DNA of 64,000 nucleotides from NCBI RefSeq assembly GCF_002157205.1, contig NZ_CP021358.1, positions 1,054,001 to 1,118,000 on the forward strand, in the 5' to 3' direction. Positions within the stretch are counted from its first letter, which is position 1. Every line of letters starts with the position of its first letter. The stretch comes from Kushneria marisflavi. GTDB lineage: Bacteria > Pseudomonadota > Gammaproteobacteria > Pseudomonadales > Halomonadaceae. The notes below the pieces were generated by a model that had not been told where the DNA came from, ran no database searches, and saw only the letters and a program-made list of their open reading frames with translations. Made by a program: the position numbers and the translations under genes. Of the stretch, positions 8,892 to 18,167 are shown piece after piece.

Positions 8892-8929
8892 ATGACAGCG
8901 GGCCACCCCATGGGGTGGCCCGCTGTCAT
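8892..8929. terminator. 38-base perfect palindrome between convergent genes
   Basis: Two perfect 19-base arms meeting without a loop at 8910/8911, between the DUF1653 gene and bfr. In RNA the centre would open to a four-base loop, giving a 17-bp stem from either strand. There is no T tract on either side, so factor-independent termination would be weak; it may instead protect 3' ends. Confidence 0.6.
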
Positions 8930-8952
8930 GCGCACGTGAGACAACGACCGGA

Positions 8953-9456
8953 TCAGGTCGCGGTTTCGCCCTCTTCGCGCTCGTTGGCGGCGCGCATCTG
9001 GCGCTGCTTGTAGTTTTCCAGACCCACCTGTTCCAGCAGGTGCAGTTCGGTCTCGATGATATCGATGTGCTCTTCTTCTTCGGCCAGAATCTTCTTGAGC
9101 ATTTCACTGCTCGGGTAATCGGCAACGGATTCGCAGTGTTTGATGGCCTTGATCAGATCATCACGGCCTTCGTGCTCGATGCGCAGGTCGCACTCCAGCA
9201 TTTCCTGAACGTGCTCGCCGATGTGGAGCTTGCCCAGATCCTGCAGGTTGGGCAGACCGTCAAGAAACAGGATCCGCTCGATGAGAATATCGGCGTGCTG
9301 CATCTCTTCGATCGATTCCTTGTATTCCCAGTCGCCGAGACCGTGCAGGCCCCAGTTGCGATACATGCGGGCATGCAGGAAGTACTGGTTGATGGCAATC
9401 AGTTCGTTGCCAAGGATCTTGTTGAGGTGCTCGATAACCTGAGGATCGCCTTTCAT
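8953..9456 (-). CDS. bfr: Bacterioferritin
   Basis: A 167-residue bacterioferritin, the 24-subunit heme-containing iron-storage shell. The diiron ferroxidase ligands are visible in [14 protein letters not shown] (Glu), [13 protein letters not shown] (Glu and E-x-x-H), [14 protein letters not shown] and [13 protein letters not shown] (E-x-x-H). The heme-ligand Met corresponds to the EEMQHAD region. The ATG at 9456 is preferred because [12 protein letters not shown] is the family's standard N terminus and GGAG lies 8 bases upstream. The in-frame ATG at 9471 would add five residues. It is monocistronic, with a terminator between it and bfd, although both genes act in the same iron cycle. Confidence 0.95.
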   Translation of the reverse strand: MKGDPQVIEHLNKILGNELIAINQYFLHARMYRNWGLHGLGDWEYKESIEEMQHADILIERILFLDGLPNLQDLGKLHIGEHVQEMLECDLRIEHEGRDDLIKAIKHCESVADYPSSEMLKKILAEEEEHIDIIETELHLLEQVGLENYKQRQMRAANEREEGETAT

Positions 9457-9558
9457 GTGTTTCTCCGCCATCAGTGGTCATGGCGGTCGCCGAAATCTGC
9501 GTCCGCCTCTGGAGAAGCAGTATCCATCAAACGCGGGGGGATTTCGACCATACAGGCA

Positions 9559-9581
9559 TAAAAAAAGGCTCGATGCGAGCC
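9559..9581 (-). terminator. Terminator of bfd
   Basis: Stem 9567-9572 with 9576-9581; on the minus strand it is followed by a run of seven Ts. It separates bfd from the bfr promoter region. Confidence 0.8.
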
Positions 9582-9644
9582 ATTATCATAAGACAATTCA
9601 AACAGTTAGCAGTTAAAAACCCATCTCTTCAAGACGGGCCGGCC

Positions 9645-9872
9645 TCAGCGCGCGGCGTAGGCAAGCTCTTCAAAATGACGGGCCGGAATATGCTGTGCCA
9701 GATGACGATCCAGCAGGGCTTCATCGACGATTTCCTGTGCCAGACAGGTACATTTGCCGCACTGGGTCGAACACCGGGTCATGCGGGAGACGTCTTCCCA
9801 GCTCGAGGCACCCAGCGCGACAGCCTGCTTTAGTTGACCGTCCGTGACCTTCTTGCACATGCATACAAACAT
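9645..9872 (-). CDS. bfd: Bacterioferritin-associated ferredoxin
   Basis: A 75-residue BFD-like [2Fe-2S] protein that reduces the bacterioferritin core so stored iron can be released. The cluster Cys pattern is CMC near the N terminus and CSTQCGKC mid-protein, with VTDGQLKQAVALGASSWEDV between them, typical of Bfd. I chose the ATG at 9872 because the family begins with MFVCMCKKVTD and a G-rich Shine-Dalgarno lies just upstream; a longer frame to 9899 adds nine unconserved residues. A Fur-box-like sequence lies 24-42 bases upstream of the start, as expected for a gene induced by iron starvation. Confidence 0.93.
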   Translation of the reverse strand: MFVCMCKKVTDGQLKQAVALGASSWEDVSRMTRCSTQCGKCTCLAQEIVDEALLDRHLAQHIPARHFEELAYAAR

Positions 9873-9895
9873 GGATACCCCCGGCACAAGAGAAT

Positions 9896-9914
9896 ACAAA
9901 TGATTCTCATAAGA
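9896..9914 (-). promoter_or_regulatory. Fur-box-like operator upstream of bfd
   Basis: On the minus strand the 19-mer reads TCTTATGAGAATCATTTGT. It matches 12 of 19 positions of the Fur consensus, with 11 of the 12 central bases. It sits directly upstream of bfd, which Fur commonly represses. Confidence 0.65.
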
Positions 9915-9978
9915 GATTGCATTGGCGCAATATGCGAAACATTTTCATTCGCGTCAACCTCTAATGCGATGGCGGCCA

Positions 9979-10005
9979 TAAAAAAGAGCGACCGAAGTCG
10001 CTCTT
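9979..10005 (-). terminator. Terminator of the aldehyde dehydrogenase gene
   Basis: On the minus strand an 8-10-bp stem closes a TTCG tetraloop (stem about 9984-9991 with 9996-10005) and is followed by a run of Ts, 20 bases after the stop at 10025. Confidence 0.88.
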
Positions 10006-10024
10006 TGACACCCAGGGATCGTAT

Positions 10025-11545
10025 TCAGTAGAGACCGGCCGGGCTGTCGCTGTAGGAGATCAGCTGACACTTGAGCTGCTGATAACTGCCCAGCATGGCC
10101 AGATGGGTCTCGCGGCCAATCCCGGATTTCTTGTAGCCCCCGAAAGCGGCATGTGCCGGATACTGGTGATAGCAGTTGGTCCAGACCCGACCAGCCTGAA
10201 TGGCCCGTCCCATGCGATAGGCGCGGTTCATGTCGCGCGTCCAGAGGCCGGCGCCCAGACCGAACTCGGTATCATTGGCAATGGCCAGTGCCTCTTCTTC
10301 GGTCTTGAAAGTGGTCACCGACAGCGTGGGCCCGAAGATCTCCTCCTGGAAAATACGCATGTCGTTGCGCCCCTTGAAGATCGTGGGCTGCACGTAGAAG
10401 CCGTTTTCATAGTCATGATCGACCGAGGCCCGTTCACCTCCCAGCAACAGCTCGGCCCCCTCGTTGCGACCAATTTCCATGTAGGAAAGGATCTTGTCGA
10501 ACTGCTCCTTCGAGACCTGCGCGCCCATCTCGGTTTCGGTATCCAGCGGATTGCCTGACTTCAACCGTTTGGCCCGCTCCACCGCACGCGTCATCAGCGT
10601 GTCGTAAACCGATTCGTGAATCAGCGCACGGGACGGGCAGGTGCAGACCTCGCCCTGGTTGAGGAAGGTCATCATCAGCCCTTCGACACACTTGTCGATG
10701 TAGGCATCGCCGTGATCGAGCACGTCCTCGAAATAGATATTGGGCGACTTGCCGCCAAGCTCCAGCGTGGCCGGAATGATGCGTTCGGCCGCCCGGGACA
10801 TGATATGACTGCCGACCGGTGTCGAGCCGGTAAAGGCGATCTTCTGAATACCGGAGTGGGTCGCCAGCGCCTCGCCGGCTTCCTCGCCGATGCCCTGAAC
10901 CACGTTGAGTACGCCCGGCGGCAGCAGATCCTGAATCAGCTCGAGCAGCACACAAATGGACGCCGGCGTCTGCTCGGCGGGCTTGAGCACGCTACAGTTG
11001 CCGGCCACCAGCGCCGGCGCCAGCTTCCAGCCAGCCATCAGCAGCGGGAAATTCCAGGGAATAATCTGGCCCACCACGCCATAGGGCTCGTGATAGTGAT
11101 AGGCCACCGTCTCGCTGTCGATTTCGCTGATGCCGCCCTCCTGCGCCCGAATACAGCCGGCAAAGTAGCGGAAATGATCTGCCAGTAGCGGAATATCGGC
11201 CGCCAGACACTCCCGGATCGCCTTGCCGTTGTCCCAGGTTTCGGCCACCGCCAGCACCTCGAGGTTCTCCTCGATGCGATCGGCGATCTTGAGCAGGATG
11301 CCTGCCCGCTCGGCCGGGGCCGTCGCAGCCCAGCCAGGGGCCGCCTTCTGGGCGGCCTTTACGGCGCGATCGACATCTTCCCGTCCGGAGCGCGGTACCC
11401 GGCAGAATACTTCACCGGTGACCGGGGTCACGTTATCCATATAGCGGCCATCGGCGGGCGCGCACCATTCACCGCCGATGAAGTTGTCGTACTGCTCGCG
11501 AAACTGCACAAGGGCGTCCGAACTGCCGGGTCTGGCGTACTGCAT
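10025..11545 (-). CDS. NAD-dependent aldehyde dehydrogenase (ExaC/AldB type)
   Basis: A 506-residue ALDH-superfamily enzyme oxidising an aldehyde to the acid with NAD. It shows YNFIGGEW-type N terminus ([12 protein letters not shown]), LELGGKSPN with the general-base Glu, and the catalytic Cys near residue 301 in [10 protein letters not shown]. The C-terminal [15 protein letters not shown] is the usual tetramer and cofactor segment. Length and N terminus (MQYARPGSS) resemble the acetaldehyde dehydrogenases of ethanol oxidation (ExaC/AcoD/AldB). The substrate is inferred, so no symbol is given. The start at 11545 has GGAGG 8 bases upstream; a longer frame reaches 11647 but lacks a ribosome site. 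Monocistronic. Confidence 0.9.
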   Translation of the reverse strand: MQYARPGSSDALVQFREQYDNFIGGEWCAPADGRYMDNVTPVTGEVFCRVPRSGREDVDRAVKAAQKAAPGWAATAPAERAGILLKIADRIEENLEVLAVAETWDNGKAIRECLAADIPLLADHFRYFAGCIRAQEGGISEIDSETVAYHYHEPYGVVGQIIPWNFPLLMAGWKLAPALVAGNCSVLKPAEQTPASICVLLELIQDLLPPGVLNVVQGIGEEAGEALATHSGIQKIAFTGSTPVGSHIMSRAAERIIPATLELGGKSPNIYFEDVLDHGDAYIDKCVEGLMMTFLNQGEVCTCPSRALIHESVYDTLMTRAVERAKRLKSGNPLDTETEMGAQVSKEQFDKILSYMEIGRNEGAELLLGGERASVDHDYENGFYVQPTIFKGRNDMRIFQEEIFGPTLSVTTFKTEEEALAIANDTEFGLGAGLWTRDMNRAYRMGRAIQAGRVWTNCYHQYPAHAAFGGYKKSGIGRETHLAMLGSYQQLKCQLISYSDSPAGLY

Positions 11546-11698
11546 TGTCCACCTCCAGAGAATCAGGGTAGCGGTCGATGAAAAAACCTCTCGGCACCCT
11601 CTACTCTGGCACTGCCGCAACAGCACAACAAACGGATATTGGTCCAACAGACACGAGCAACACGGCCCATGCGGCCTGACTCAAAGCCATGAAAGGCA

Positions 11699-11734
11699 CT
11701 AAAAAAACGCCCCGAGGCGGTCACCTCGGGGCGT
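11699..11734 (-). terminator. Terminator of lptG
   Basis: An 11-bp GC-rich perfect stem (11707-11717 with 11724-11734), with seven or more Ts following on the minus strand, 28 bases after the lptG stop. Confidence 0.9.
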
Positions 11735-11761
11735 CAGGAACAGATCAAACCGTCGAAACAC

Positions 11762-12817
11762 TCAGCCAGCGCGGCGCAGCAGCCAGAACCCGATGCCGAA
11801 ACACACGGCCATGGGCACCACAATCGCCCAGATGGGCGAAAACCCGAAGATGGTCGCGGCCGGGCCGAGCAGGTCCTGAACGTACTTGAAGACCAGCCCT
11901 ACCACGGTGCCATAAAACACGCGCGAGCCTGCCGCAACGCTTCGCAGTGGCCCGAAGATGAACGAGGCCGCAATGATGACCAGTGAGGCCAGCGTCAGCG
12001 GCAACAGCACCTTTTGCCAGAAATAGAGCCATGTATCGTTGGCGCTGACACCCTGCTCATTGAGATAGTGTCCATAGCGCCAGAGGTCCTCGATCGACTG
12101 GCTGTCACGGTCGGTGATGATCAGACGCAACAGCTCCGGGTCCAGCGAAGTATCCCAGTCCAGTCGGTCAAGATGCTCCGAGCTTGTGCTCTCCTTTTGA
12201 ATCAGGGTGCGATCCACATCCTCCAGCGTCCACTCATCCCCTTCGAGTACAGCCCGGGCGGCATGGGTCGCCTCGACCAGTTGCTCCCCGTCATAGCGAA
12301 AGCGGTTGACGTCAAGCAGCGTATTGTCCGAGCGAATGGAGCCAAAGCGATAAAAGCTGTCGCCTTCGCGCTGCCATCCCCCCGTGCGTGACACGGCGCT
12401 GCCTTCCTGCAGCTCGGTGCGCCAGGCCTGGCCAAACATCTCGGTTCGCGGTGCGGCAAACTCCCCCACCGCCATGACCAGCAGCACCACGATCAGCAGG
12501 GGCTTCATGACCCCGATCAGAATACGCCACAGGGAAAAGCCGGCCGAGCGCATGACGGTCAGCTCGTTGCTGGACGCCATCGCGCCAAGCCCGACCAGCG
12601 AGCCGATCAACACGCTCACCGGCGCATACTGATAAAAACGCCAGGGCAGACGAATCACTCCATACATCAATACCTGCAGCGTCCCGTAGTTGCCCTGGGT
12701 ATCCCCCAGGTCATTGATGAAGCTGATGGTGAAATCGAGCCCGAGAATAATGAGTTGCACGATCAGCATGCCCATGAGGACATTGCGCGCGATGTAGCGA
12801 TCCAGCCGGTTAAACAT
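11762..12817 (-). CDS. lptG: LPS export ABC transporter permease LptG
   Basis: A 351-residue inner-membrane permease. With LptF and the LptB ATPase it extracts lipopolysaccharide from the inner membrane and hands it to LptC and LptA. The pattern is three N-terminal transmembrane helices (ARNVLMGMLIVQLIILGLDF onwards), a periplasmic beta-jellyroll of about 170 residues, and three C-terminal helices ending near LLRRAG. The NELTVMRSAGFSLWRI segment is the coupling helix that contacts LptB. The start MFNRLDRYIARNV is fixed by a one-base stop/start overlap (TGATG) with lptF; the same frame runs further upstream but that part is a shadow of lptF. Confidence 0.95.
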   Translation of the reverse strand: MFNRLDRYIARNVLMGMLIVQLIILGLDFTISFINDLGDTQGNYGTLQVLMYGVIRLPWRFYQYAPVSVLIGSLVGLGAMASSNELTVMRSAGFSLWRILIGVMKPLLIVVLLVMAVGEFAAPRTEMFGQAWRTELQEGSAVSRTGGWQREGDSFYRFGSIRSDNTLLDVNRFRYDGEQLVEATHAARAVLEGDEWTLEDVDRTLIQKESTSSEHLDRLDWDTSLDPELLRLIITDRDSQSIEDLWRYGHYLNEQGVSANDTWLYFWQKVLLPLTLASLVIIAASFIFGPLRSVAAGSRVFYGTVVGLVFKYVQDLLGPAATIFGFSPIWAIVVPMAVCFGIGFWLLRRAG

Positions 12818-13896
12818 CAGCGCGTCCCTCCATGGCGGCTGCTTCGATACAAAAGCCATCCACCGACCAGCGCAAAAACGGCGTGAATGGGCCACAGACC
12901 GATACCGGCAGGCAGGCTGCCACTGCCCACGGCGTCCTGTGCCGCCAGCAACAGGCTCATGTAGGCCACATACAGGATGATGGCCGGCATCATCTTGGCA
13001 AAGCGTCCCTGACGCGGATTGGCCCGCGACAGTGGCAGGGCAATCATAGTCAGAATCGGCACCATCAGTGCCAGCGAGATTCGCCATTGAAGCGCGGCAC
13101 GCGCCTTGTTGCTGTCATCACCGATCAGATGCCAGGTGGGTTGAAGCTCGACATCGTCGACATCCATCTGGGCCGTGCCGTTTTCCAGCCGGGCGGCATA
13201 GGTATCAAATACCAATTGCTCGGCGACGCGGCTCCCCGGTCTGACGCTCTCCCGGGTACCGTCGGAAAGCACCAGAAAGCGGCTGTCACTTTCAGAATCG
13301 CTGGTCTGATACCCTTCCTTGCCCCGGGTCAGCACATCGACCCGCTGCCCCTGCTCATTACGCGCCTGCTCGGCAATAAAGACATTTTTCATCCGGCTGC
13401 TGCCCTGCTCGACGCTTTCAGCATAGATGGTGCGCTCCCCCAGCTTTTGAAAACGCCCCGGCGAAAGCGCGCTGAAATCGGCCTTCTCCTGCTGTTCGGT
13501 CAGCGTTTTTTCGTTCTGGGTCAGCCCGGCCGGCGTCAGCCAAAGACTGCAGGCCCCGACCACACAGGCCATCAACAGGGCCGGCCAGAAGGATGCCCCC
13601 AGAATCCGGGCCGGACTGACGCCACAGGCCGCCAGCACGGTCATCTCGCTGTTGAGATAGAGCTGCCCATAGGCGAGCAGGATGCCCAGAAAAAAGGCCA
13701 GCGGCAGAATCAGCTGGAGGAAGCTGGGCAGATGAAACAGCATCAGACTGCCCAGCAGGCTGGCAGGGAAATCACCTTCTGCCACGTCACTGAAGTAGCG
13801 GATAAAACGATTGCCCATGATGACCAGCAGCAAAATACCGGTCACGGCACTCATGGTGGTCAATATTTCACGAATCAAGTAGCGAAAAACGATCAA
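12817..13896 (-). CDS. lptF: LPS export ABC transporter permease LptF
   Basis: A 359-residue partner of LptG with the same layout. The N terminus is MIVFRYLIREILTTMSAV, two further helices follow (residues about 50-120, including LPSFLQLILPLAFFLGILLA), then a periplasmic domain and three C-terminal helices. The SEMTVLAACGVSPARIL segment is the LptB-coupling helix. It overlaps lptG by one base and lies divergent from pepA across about 220 bases. This lptFG/pepA head-to-head arrangement is widely conserved in gammaproteobacteria and supports both assignments. Confidence 0.95.
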   Translation of the reverse strand: MIVFRYLIREILTTMSAVTGILLLVIMGNRFIRYFSDVAEGDFPASLLGSLMLFHLPSFLQLILPLAFFLGILLAYGQLYLNSEMTVLAACGVSPARILGASFWPALLMACVVGACSLWLTPAGLTQNEKTLTEQQEKADFSALSPGRFQKLGERTIYAESVEQGSSRMKNVFIAEQARNEQGQRVDVLTRGKEGYQTSDSESDSRFLVLSDGTRESVRPGSRVAEQLVFDTYAARLENGTAQMDVDDVELQPTWHLIGDDSNKARAALQWRISLALMVPILTMIALPLSRANPRQGRFAKMMPAIILYVAYMSLLLAAQDAVGSGSLPAGIGLWPIHAVFALVGGWLLYRSSRHGGTR

Positions 13897-14117
13897 GCGC
13901 AGACTCCCTCATACCATCAATATCGAGCGACCGTTTCCGATGCATCTATCGCAATCCCACTCCTGACCATGCAATGGTGCAGGGGTTTGCGTACACTGAA
14001 GGCCTGTTCGGACCCACCTGTTCAACGCGTCGATTCCAGCGTTACCGTACTCGACAACGTGTCTGTTCAAAACAGTCATTATCACTAATACCCACTGCAT
14101 TGTCTTGGGGAGACACC

Positions 14118-15602
14118 ATGGAATTTCCCGTGCTCACCGCCAACCCGGCCCGCTGTGAAACCGACTGCATTATTGTGCCGGTGTTCAAGGACGGTGATTT
14201 ACCCCCGGCCAGCGAGCGTCTGGATGACGCCAGCGAGCGCCTGATTACCCAGTTGATGGAACGGGGCGATTTTGATCCGGTCACCGCCAGTACCCAACTG
14301 GTACCCTTCGCGCCCGGCCTGAACACCGCCCGTCTGCTGCTGGTGGGCTGCGGGGAAACCGGTGAATTCAACGAAGGCGCCTTTCGAAAGGTACTCGATG
14401 CCGCCTTTGGGGTGCTGCTGTCCCTGCCGGTCGAAAATGCTGCCATTGCCATGCTGGATCGCGAGAACGGACCGCATGATGTGGTCTGGAAGGCACGCAT
14501 GATCGCCGAGGCGGCCCTGCGCGCCACTTATCGCTTTGACCGCTTCAAATCGAAAAAGCGCCCGCCGATCACGCTGGCGCGTCTGTCGCTGGTGGTCAGC
14601 GACGCCAATGAGGCCGCTGGCGCCGAGGCGGGTGCTCGTACCGGGGCCGGCATCGGCACCGGGATCAATCTGGCCCGGGAGCTGGGTAACCTGCCGGGCA
14701 ATGTCTGCACTCCGCGCTATCTGGCTGACGAAGCCGAAAAGCTGGGTGTTGAAAATGATCTCAAGGTCACCATCCACGACGAAAAGGCACTGGAAGCCAT
14801 GGGTGCTGGTGCCATTCTGGCCGTGGGCCAGGGCAGCACCGAACCCTCGCGCCTGATCGTCATGGAATACAAGGGCGCTGAAGACCCCGAAGAAGCGCCC
14901 CACGTGCTGGTCGGCAAGGGCATCACCTTTGATAGTGGCGGCATCTCGATCAAGGGCGGGGCCAACATGGACGAGATGAAATTCGACATGGGCGGCGCCG
15001 CCAGCGTCATGGGCACCATGAAGGCCATCACCGCCCTGAAGCCGAAGATCAACGTGGTGGCCATTATCGCCTCTGCCGAGAACATGCCGGATGCCAGCGC
15101 CCTGAAACCCGGCGACATCATCACCACGCTCAAGGGTCTGACGGTTGAAGTCCTCAATACCGACGCCGAAGGCCGCCTGGTATTGTGCGATGCCCTGACC
15201 TATGCCGAGCGTTATCAGCCGGCCTCGGTGGTCGATATCGCCACGCTGACCGGTGCCTGTATCGTCGCGCTGGGCCATCAGACCTCGGCGCTTCTGGCCA
15301 ACGATGACGCCCTGGCACAGCAGCTTCTGAGTGCAGGCAACGTCGCCTGGGACCGTGCCTGGCAGCTGCCGCTGTGGGAGGACTATCAGAGCCAGCTCGA
15401 CTCCGAGTACGCCGACATGGCCAACATCGGCGGTCGACCGGCCGGCACCATCACGGCGGCCTGTTTTCTGTCACGCTTTGCCAAAAGCTACCCCTGGGCC
15501 CACCTGGATGTGGCCGGTACGGCCTGGGATGGCAAAAAGGGTGGCACCGGCCGACCGGTCGGGCTTTTGAGCGAATACCTGCTGTCCCGCGCACCTCGCT
15601 GA
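14118..15602 (+). CDS. pepA: Leucyl aminopeptidase (cytosol aminopeptidase)
   Basis: A 494-residue M17 metallopeptidase that removes N-terminal residues. In enterobacteria it also binds DNA in cer/Xer recombination and carAB control. The catalytic domain shows VGKGITFDSGGISIKGGANM (metal-binding Lys/Asp), the signature NTDAEGRLVLCDAL, and MANIGGRPAGTITAACFL near the C terminus. I start at 14118 (MEFPVLTANPA), which has GGGGAG upstream; the frame extends 48 codons further into the promoter region without conservation. Followed by a hairpin. In most relatives holC and valS come next; here ilvE and an SDR gene intervene. Confidence 0.95.
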   Translation: MEFPVLTANPARCETDCIIVPVFKDGDLPPASERLDDASERLITQLMERGDFDPVTASTQLVPFAPGLNTARLLLVGCGETGEFNEGAFRKVLDAAFGVLLSLPVENAAIAMLDRENGPHDVVWKARMIAEAALRATYRFDRFKSKKRPPITLARLSLVVSDANEAAGAEAGARTGAGIGTGINLARELGNLPGNVCTPRYLADEAEKLGVENDLKVTIHDEKALEAMGAGAILAVGQGSTEPSRLIVMEYKGAEDPEEAPHVLVGKGITFDSGGISIKGGANMDEMKFDMGGAASVMGTMKAITALKPKINVVAIIASAENMPDASALKPGDIITTLKGLTVEVLNTDAEGRLVLCDALTYAERYQPASVVDIATLTGACIVALGHQTSALLANDDALAQQLLSAGNVAWDRAWQLPLWEDYQSQLDSEYADMANIGGRPAGTITAACFLSRFAKSYPWAHLDVAGTAWDGKKGGTGRPVGLLSEYLLSRAPR

Positions 15603-15623
15603 TCATGATGACGGCGCTCTGTG

Positions 15624-15648
15624 CCTGCCGCCGTGCGGCAGGCTTTAT
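15624..15648 (+). terminator. Terminator of pepA
   Basis: An 8-bp perfect stem (15624-15631 with 15635-15642) and three-base loop followed by CTTTATT; outer complementary bases could extend it imperfectly. Confidence 0.7.
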
Positions 15649-15800
15649 TGGCACAGGGCGCTTGTGTCATTCTTGACAGGGTGTTTCTGACGCATCCCTT
15701 AATTATCTGTCGGACCAGCGTTATCGGATACGCCGTTGCCGATGATCGACAGCGATGTGTACTTCTCGCCTGGCCACCGTACTGACGGAGAATCCGAATC

Positions 15801-16892
15801 GTGTCTTCTCAAGGCTTTGAGCTTCGCCCCACCACCACGCCCACCGACGCTGCTCAGCGTGACGAGGTCCTCCAGAACCCGGGCTTTGGTCGCTACTTTA
15901 CCGATCACATGGCGCATGTGCGCTGGACCCACGCCGACGGCTGGAACAGCGGTGAAGTGCGTCCCTACGGCCCATTGTCACTGGACCCCGCTGCCTCGGT
16001 ACTGCACTACGCCCAGGAAATCTTTGAAGGGGTCAAGGCCTACCGCCACGCCGATGGTTCCGTCTGGACCTTCCGCCCCGAGAAGAACGCGGCACGCTTT
16101 CAGGCCTCGGCACGCCGCCTGGCCCTGCCCGAGCTGGACACCGAAACCTTCATTGACTCTCTGAAGGCACTGGTTGCTCAGGACATTGACTGGGTCCCCA
16201 CGCCTGCCAGCGAGGCCGAAGAATCCAGCCTCTACCTGCGCCCATTCATGATTGCCAGTGAGAAGTTTCTTGGCGTACGGCCTTCAAAAGAAGTGGATTA
16301 CTACGTCATCGCCTCGCCGGCAGCGGCCTATTTCAAGGGGGGCGTCAAGCCGGTCTCCATCTGGCTGTCCCGCGACTACAATCGCGCAGGCCCAGGCGGT
16401 ACAGGTGCGGCCAAGTGTGGCGGCAACTATGCGTCATCTCTTGTTGCTCAACAGGAAGCCGAAGCCAATGGCTGTGCGCAGGTCGCTTTTCTTGACGCCG
16501 TAGAACACAAGTGGATCGAAGAGCTGGGCGGCATGAATCTGTTCTTTGTATACAAGGACGGCCGCATCGTTACGCCCGAACTTGGCACCATCCTTGAGGG
16601 CGTCACCCGTGACTCGGTGCTACAGCTGGCCGCCGATGCCGGTCTCAAGCCCGAAGAGCGGCGCATCAGCATCGATGAATGGCGTGACGGGGTAAAAAGC
16701 GGAGAAATCTCTGAAGTTTTTGCCTGCGGCACCGCTGCGGTCATCACGCCGATCGCTGAACTGGTCACCCCGGAAGAACGTATTGCCGGCGGTGAACAGA
16801 CAGAAATCGCTTCGGAACTGCGTAAACAACTGCTGGATATCCAGTATGGTCGTGCTGAAGACCGTCATGGCTGGCTGACACGTCTGGCCTGA
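15801..16892 (+). CDS. ilvE: Branched-chain amino acid aminotransferase
   Basis: A 363-residue PLP class-IV aminotransferase of the long type, catalysing the last step of Leu, Ile and Val synthesis. The PLP Lys is in GTGAAKCGGNYASSL near residue 200. The N-terminal SVLHYAQEIFEGVKAYR, LYLRPFMIASEKFLGV and LGGMNLFFVYKDG segments are typical, as is FACGTAAVITPI, which binds the PLP phosphate. The start is GTG at 15801 with GGAG upstream. It probably works with ilvI, ilvN and ilvC found about 28 kb away. It stands between terminators, so it is monocistronic. Confidence 0.92.
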   Translation: MSSQGFELRPTTTPTDAAQRDEVLQNPGFGRYFTDHMAHVRWTHADGWNSGEVRPYGPLSLDPAASVLHYAQEIFEGVKAYRHADGSVWTFRPEKNAARFQASARRLALPELDTETFIDSLKALVAQDIDWVPTPASEAEESSLYLRPFMIASEKFLGVRPSKEVDYYVIASPAAAYFKGGVKPVSIWLSRDYNRAGPGGTGAAKCGGNYASSLVAQQEAEANGCAQVAFLDAVEHKWIEELGGMNLFFVYKDGRIVTPELGTILEGVTRDSVLQLAADAGLKPEERRISIDEWRDGVKSGEISEVFACGTAAVITPIAELVTPEERIAGGEQTEIASELRKQLLDIQYGRAEDRHGWLTRLA

Positions 16893-16901
16893 GTCTGAAA
16901 A

Positions 16902-16923
16902 AACGCCGCCTGCGGGCGGCGTT
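16902..16923 (+). terminator. Hairpin after ilvE
   Basis: A 9-bp perfect GC-rich stem (16902-16910 with 16915-16923) and four-base loop, ten bases after the ilvE stop. The T run on the plus strand is short. Confidence 0.7.
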
Positions 16924-16964
16924 ATTACGTGAATGCCCGCTCTTACGCCTACAGGAGAGATTCA

Positions 16965-17711
16965 ATGAGCAAAGTCATGATCGTGACCGGCGGCAGCCGC
17001 GGCATCGGCGCCGCCACCGCACGTCTGGCGGCCACGCGCGGCTATCAGGTCGCCGTCAACTATGTCAGCAATCGTGAGGCCGCCGATCAGGTCGTCAACG
17101 AGATTACCGCCGCTGGCGGCCGAGCTCTGGCGGTTCAGGCCGACATGGCCGTGGAAGCCGATATCATTGCCCTTTTCGAGACGGTAGATCGCGAACTGGG
17201 GCCGGTGGACGTGCTGGTCAACAATGCCGGCATCGTCGATCAGGTCTCACGCGTGGACGAAATGAGCTTCGAGCGCGTGGATCGCATGATGCGCGTCAAC
17301 GTGACCGGTCCGTTCATCTGTGCGCGCGAAGCCATCAAGCGCATGTCGACCCGCCATGGCGGCAAGGGCGGTGCCATCGTCAATATTTCCTCGGCAGCGG
17401 CTCACCGCGGCGGCTCGAGTGAATATGTTGATTATGCCGCCTCCAAGGGCGCCATCGACACCTTTACCGAAGGCCTTGCCAAGGAGCTGGCCGGCGAAGG
17501 CATTCGCGTCAATGCCGTGCGTCCGGGCGTGGTCAACACCGAGATTCATGCCAGCGGTGGCCGACCCGACAAGCCGGAGCAGTCGAGCAAGAGCATTCCC
17601 ATGGGCCGTGCCGGCAATGCCGATGAGATCGCCGGCGGTATCCTGTGGCTGGCAAGCAGCGAGGCCTCCTTTACCACCGGTGCGCGTCTGGACATCGACG
17701 GCGGCGTCTGA
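16965..17711 (+). CDS. SDR-family NAD(P)-dependent oxidoreductase
   Basis: A 248-residue classical short-chain dehydrogenase. It has the cofactor motif TGGSRGIGAATARL (residues 8-21), NNAGIVD, the catalytic Ser in VNISSAAAHRG, and YVDYAASKGAIDTF with the Y-x3-K pair. PG-motif VRPGVVNTEI follows. The family resembles FabG/glucose-dehydrogenase-like enzymes; the substrate cannot be told. Start at 16965 with AGGAGAG upstream; an in-frame ATG at 16932 lies in the terminator region. holC begins two bases after its stop, so the two are co-transcribed despite no known functional link. Confidence 0.88.
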   Translation: MSKVMIVTGGSRGIGAATARLAATRGYQVAVNYVSNREAADQVVNEITAAGGRALAVQADMAVEADIIALFETVDRELGPVDVLVNNAGIVDQVSRVDEMSFERVDRMMRVNVTGPFICAREAIKRMSTRHGGKGGAIVNISSAAAHRGGSSEYVDYAASKGAIDTFTEGLAKELAGEGIRVNAVRPGVVNTEIHASGGRPDKPEQSSKSIPMGRAGNADEIAGGILWLASSEASFTTGARLDIDGGV

Positions 17712-17713
17712 GC

Positions 17714-18145
17714 ATGACCCGCATCGATTTCTATGTCCTCTCGGCCACCACGCTTGAGGCACGATTCGACTTTGCCTGCCGGCTGGCCGAGACCATCTAT
17801 CGCAAGGGATATCGGCTGCACGTTCATCTGGAAGATGAGGCCATGGCCCGCGAGTTTGATGATCGGCTGTGGACCTTTCGTCAGGACGCCTTTGTGCCTC
17901 ACGTGCTCATGGGTGAGCAGAGCCTGCCGCCCGCCCCGGTCACACTGGGCTGGGAGGCGCCGCCGGAGCCGGGCATCGAGGCGCTTTTAAACCTGAATGC
18001 GGCCATACCGACCTGGTTTTCCCGCTTTGAGCGCGTCGCCGAGATCATCAACCAGCATCAGGAAGTACTCAGCGCCAAACGCGAGTGCTGGCAGACCTAC
18101 AAAAGCCGCGGCTATGAGGTCAAGGCGCACCATATCAACGGCTGA
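17714..18145 (+). CDS. holC: DNA polymerase III chi subunit
   Basis: A 143-residue protein recognised as HolC. It links the clamp loader to single-strand binding protein. Typical segments are RIDFYVLSATTLEARFDFACRLAE, VHLEDEAMAREFDDRLWTFRQDAFVPHVL and the C-terminal ERVAEIINQHQEVLSAKRECWQTYKSRGYEV. Start at 17714, two bases after the SDR stop, without a strong Shine-Dalgarno, implying translational coupling. It belongs to the conserved pepA-holC-valS group, with extra genes inserted here on both sides. Confidence 0.9.
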   Translation: MTRIDFYVLSATTLEARFDFACRLAETIYRKGYRLHVHLEDEAMAREFDDRLWTFRQDAFVPHVLMGEQSLPPAPVTLGWEAPPEPGIEALLNLNAAIPTWFSRFERVAEIINQHQEVLSAKRECWQTYKSRGYEVKAHHING

Positions 18146-18167
18146 GCCTGAAAGGACCCTCGCTGAA

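Noticed and set aside
16929..16964. Upstream ATG for the short-chain dehydrogenase
   Set aside because: It lies next to the ilvE terminator and adds 12 unconserved residues; the ATG at 16965 has AGGAGAG and begins at the Rossmann fold.
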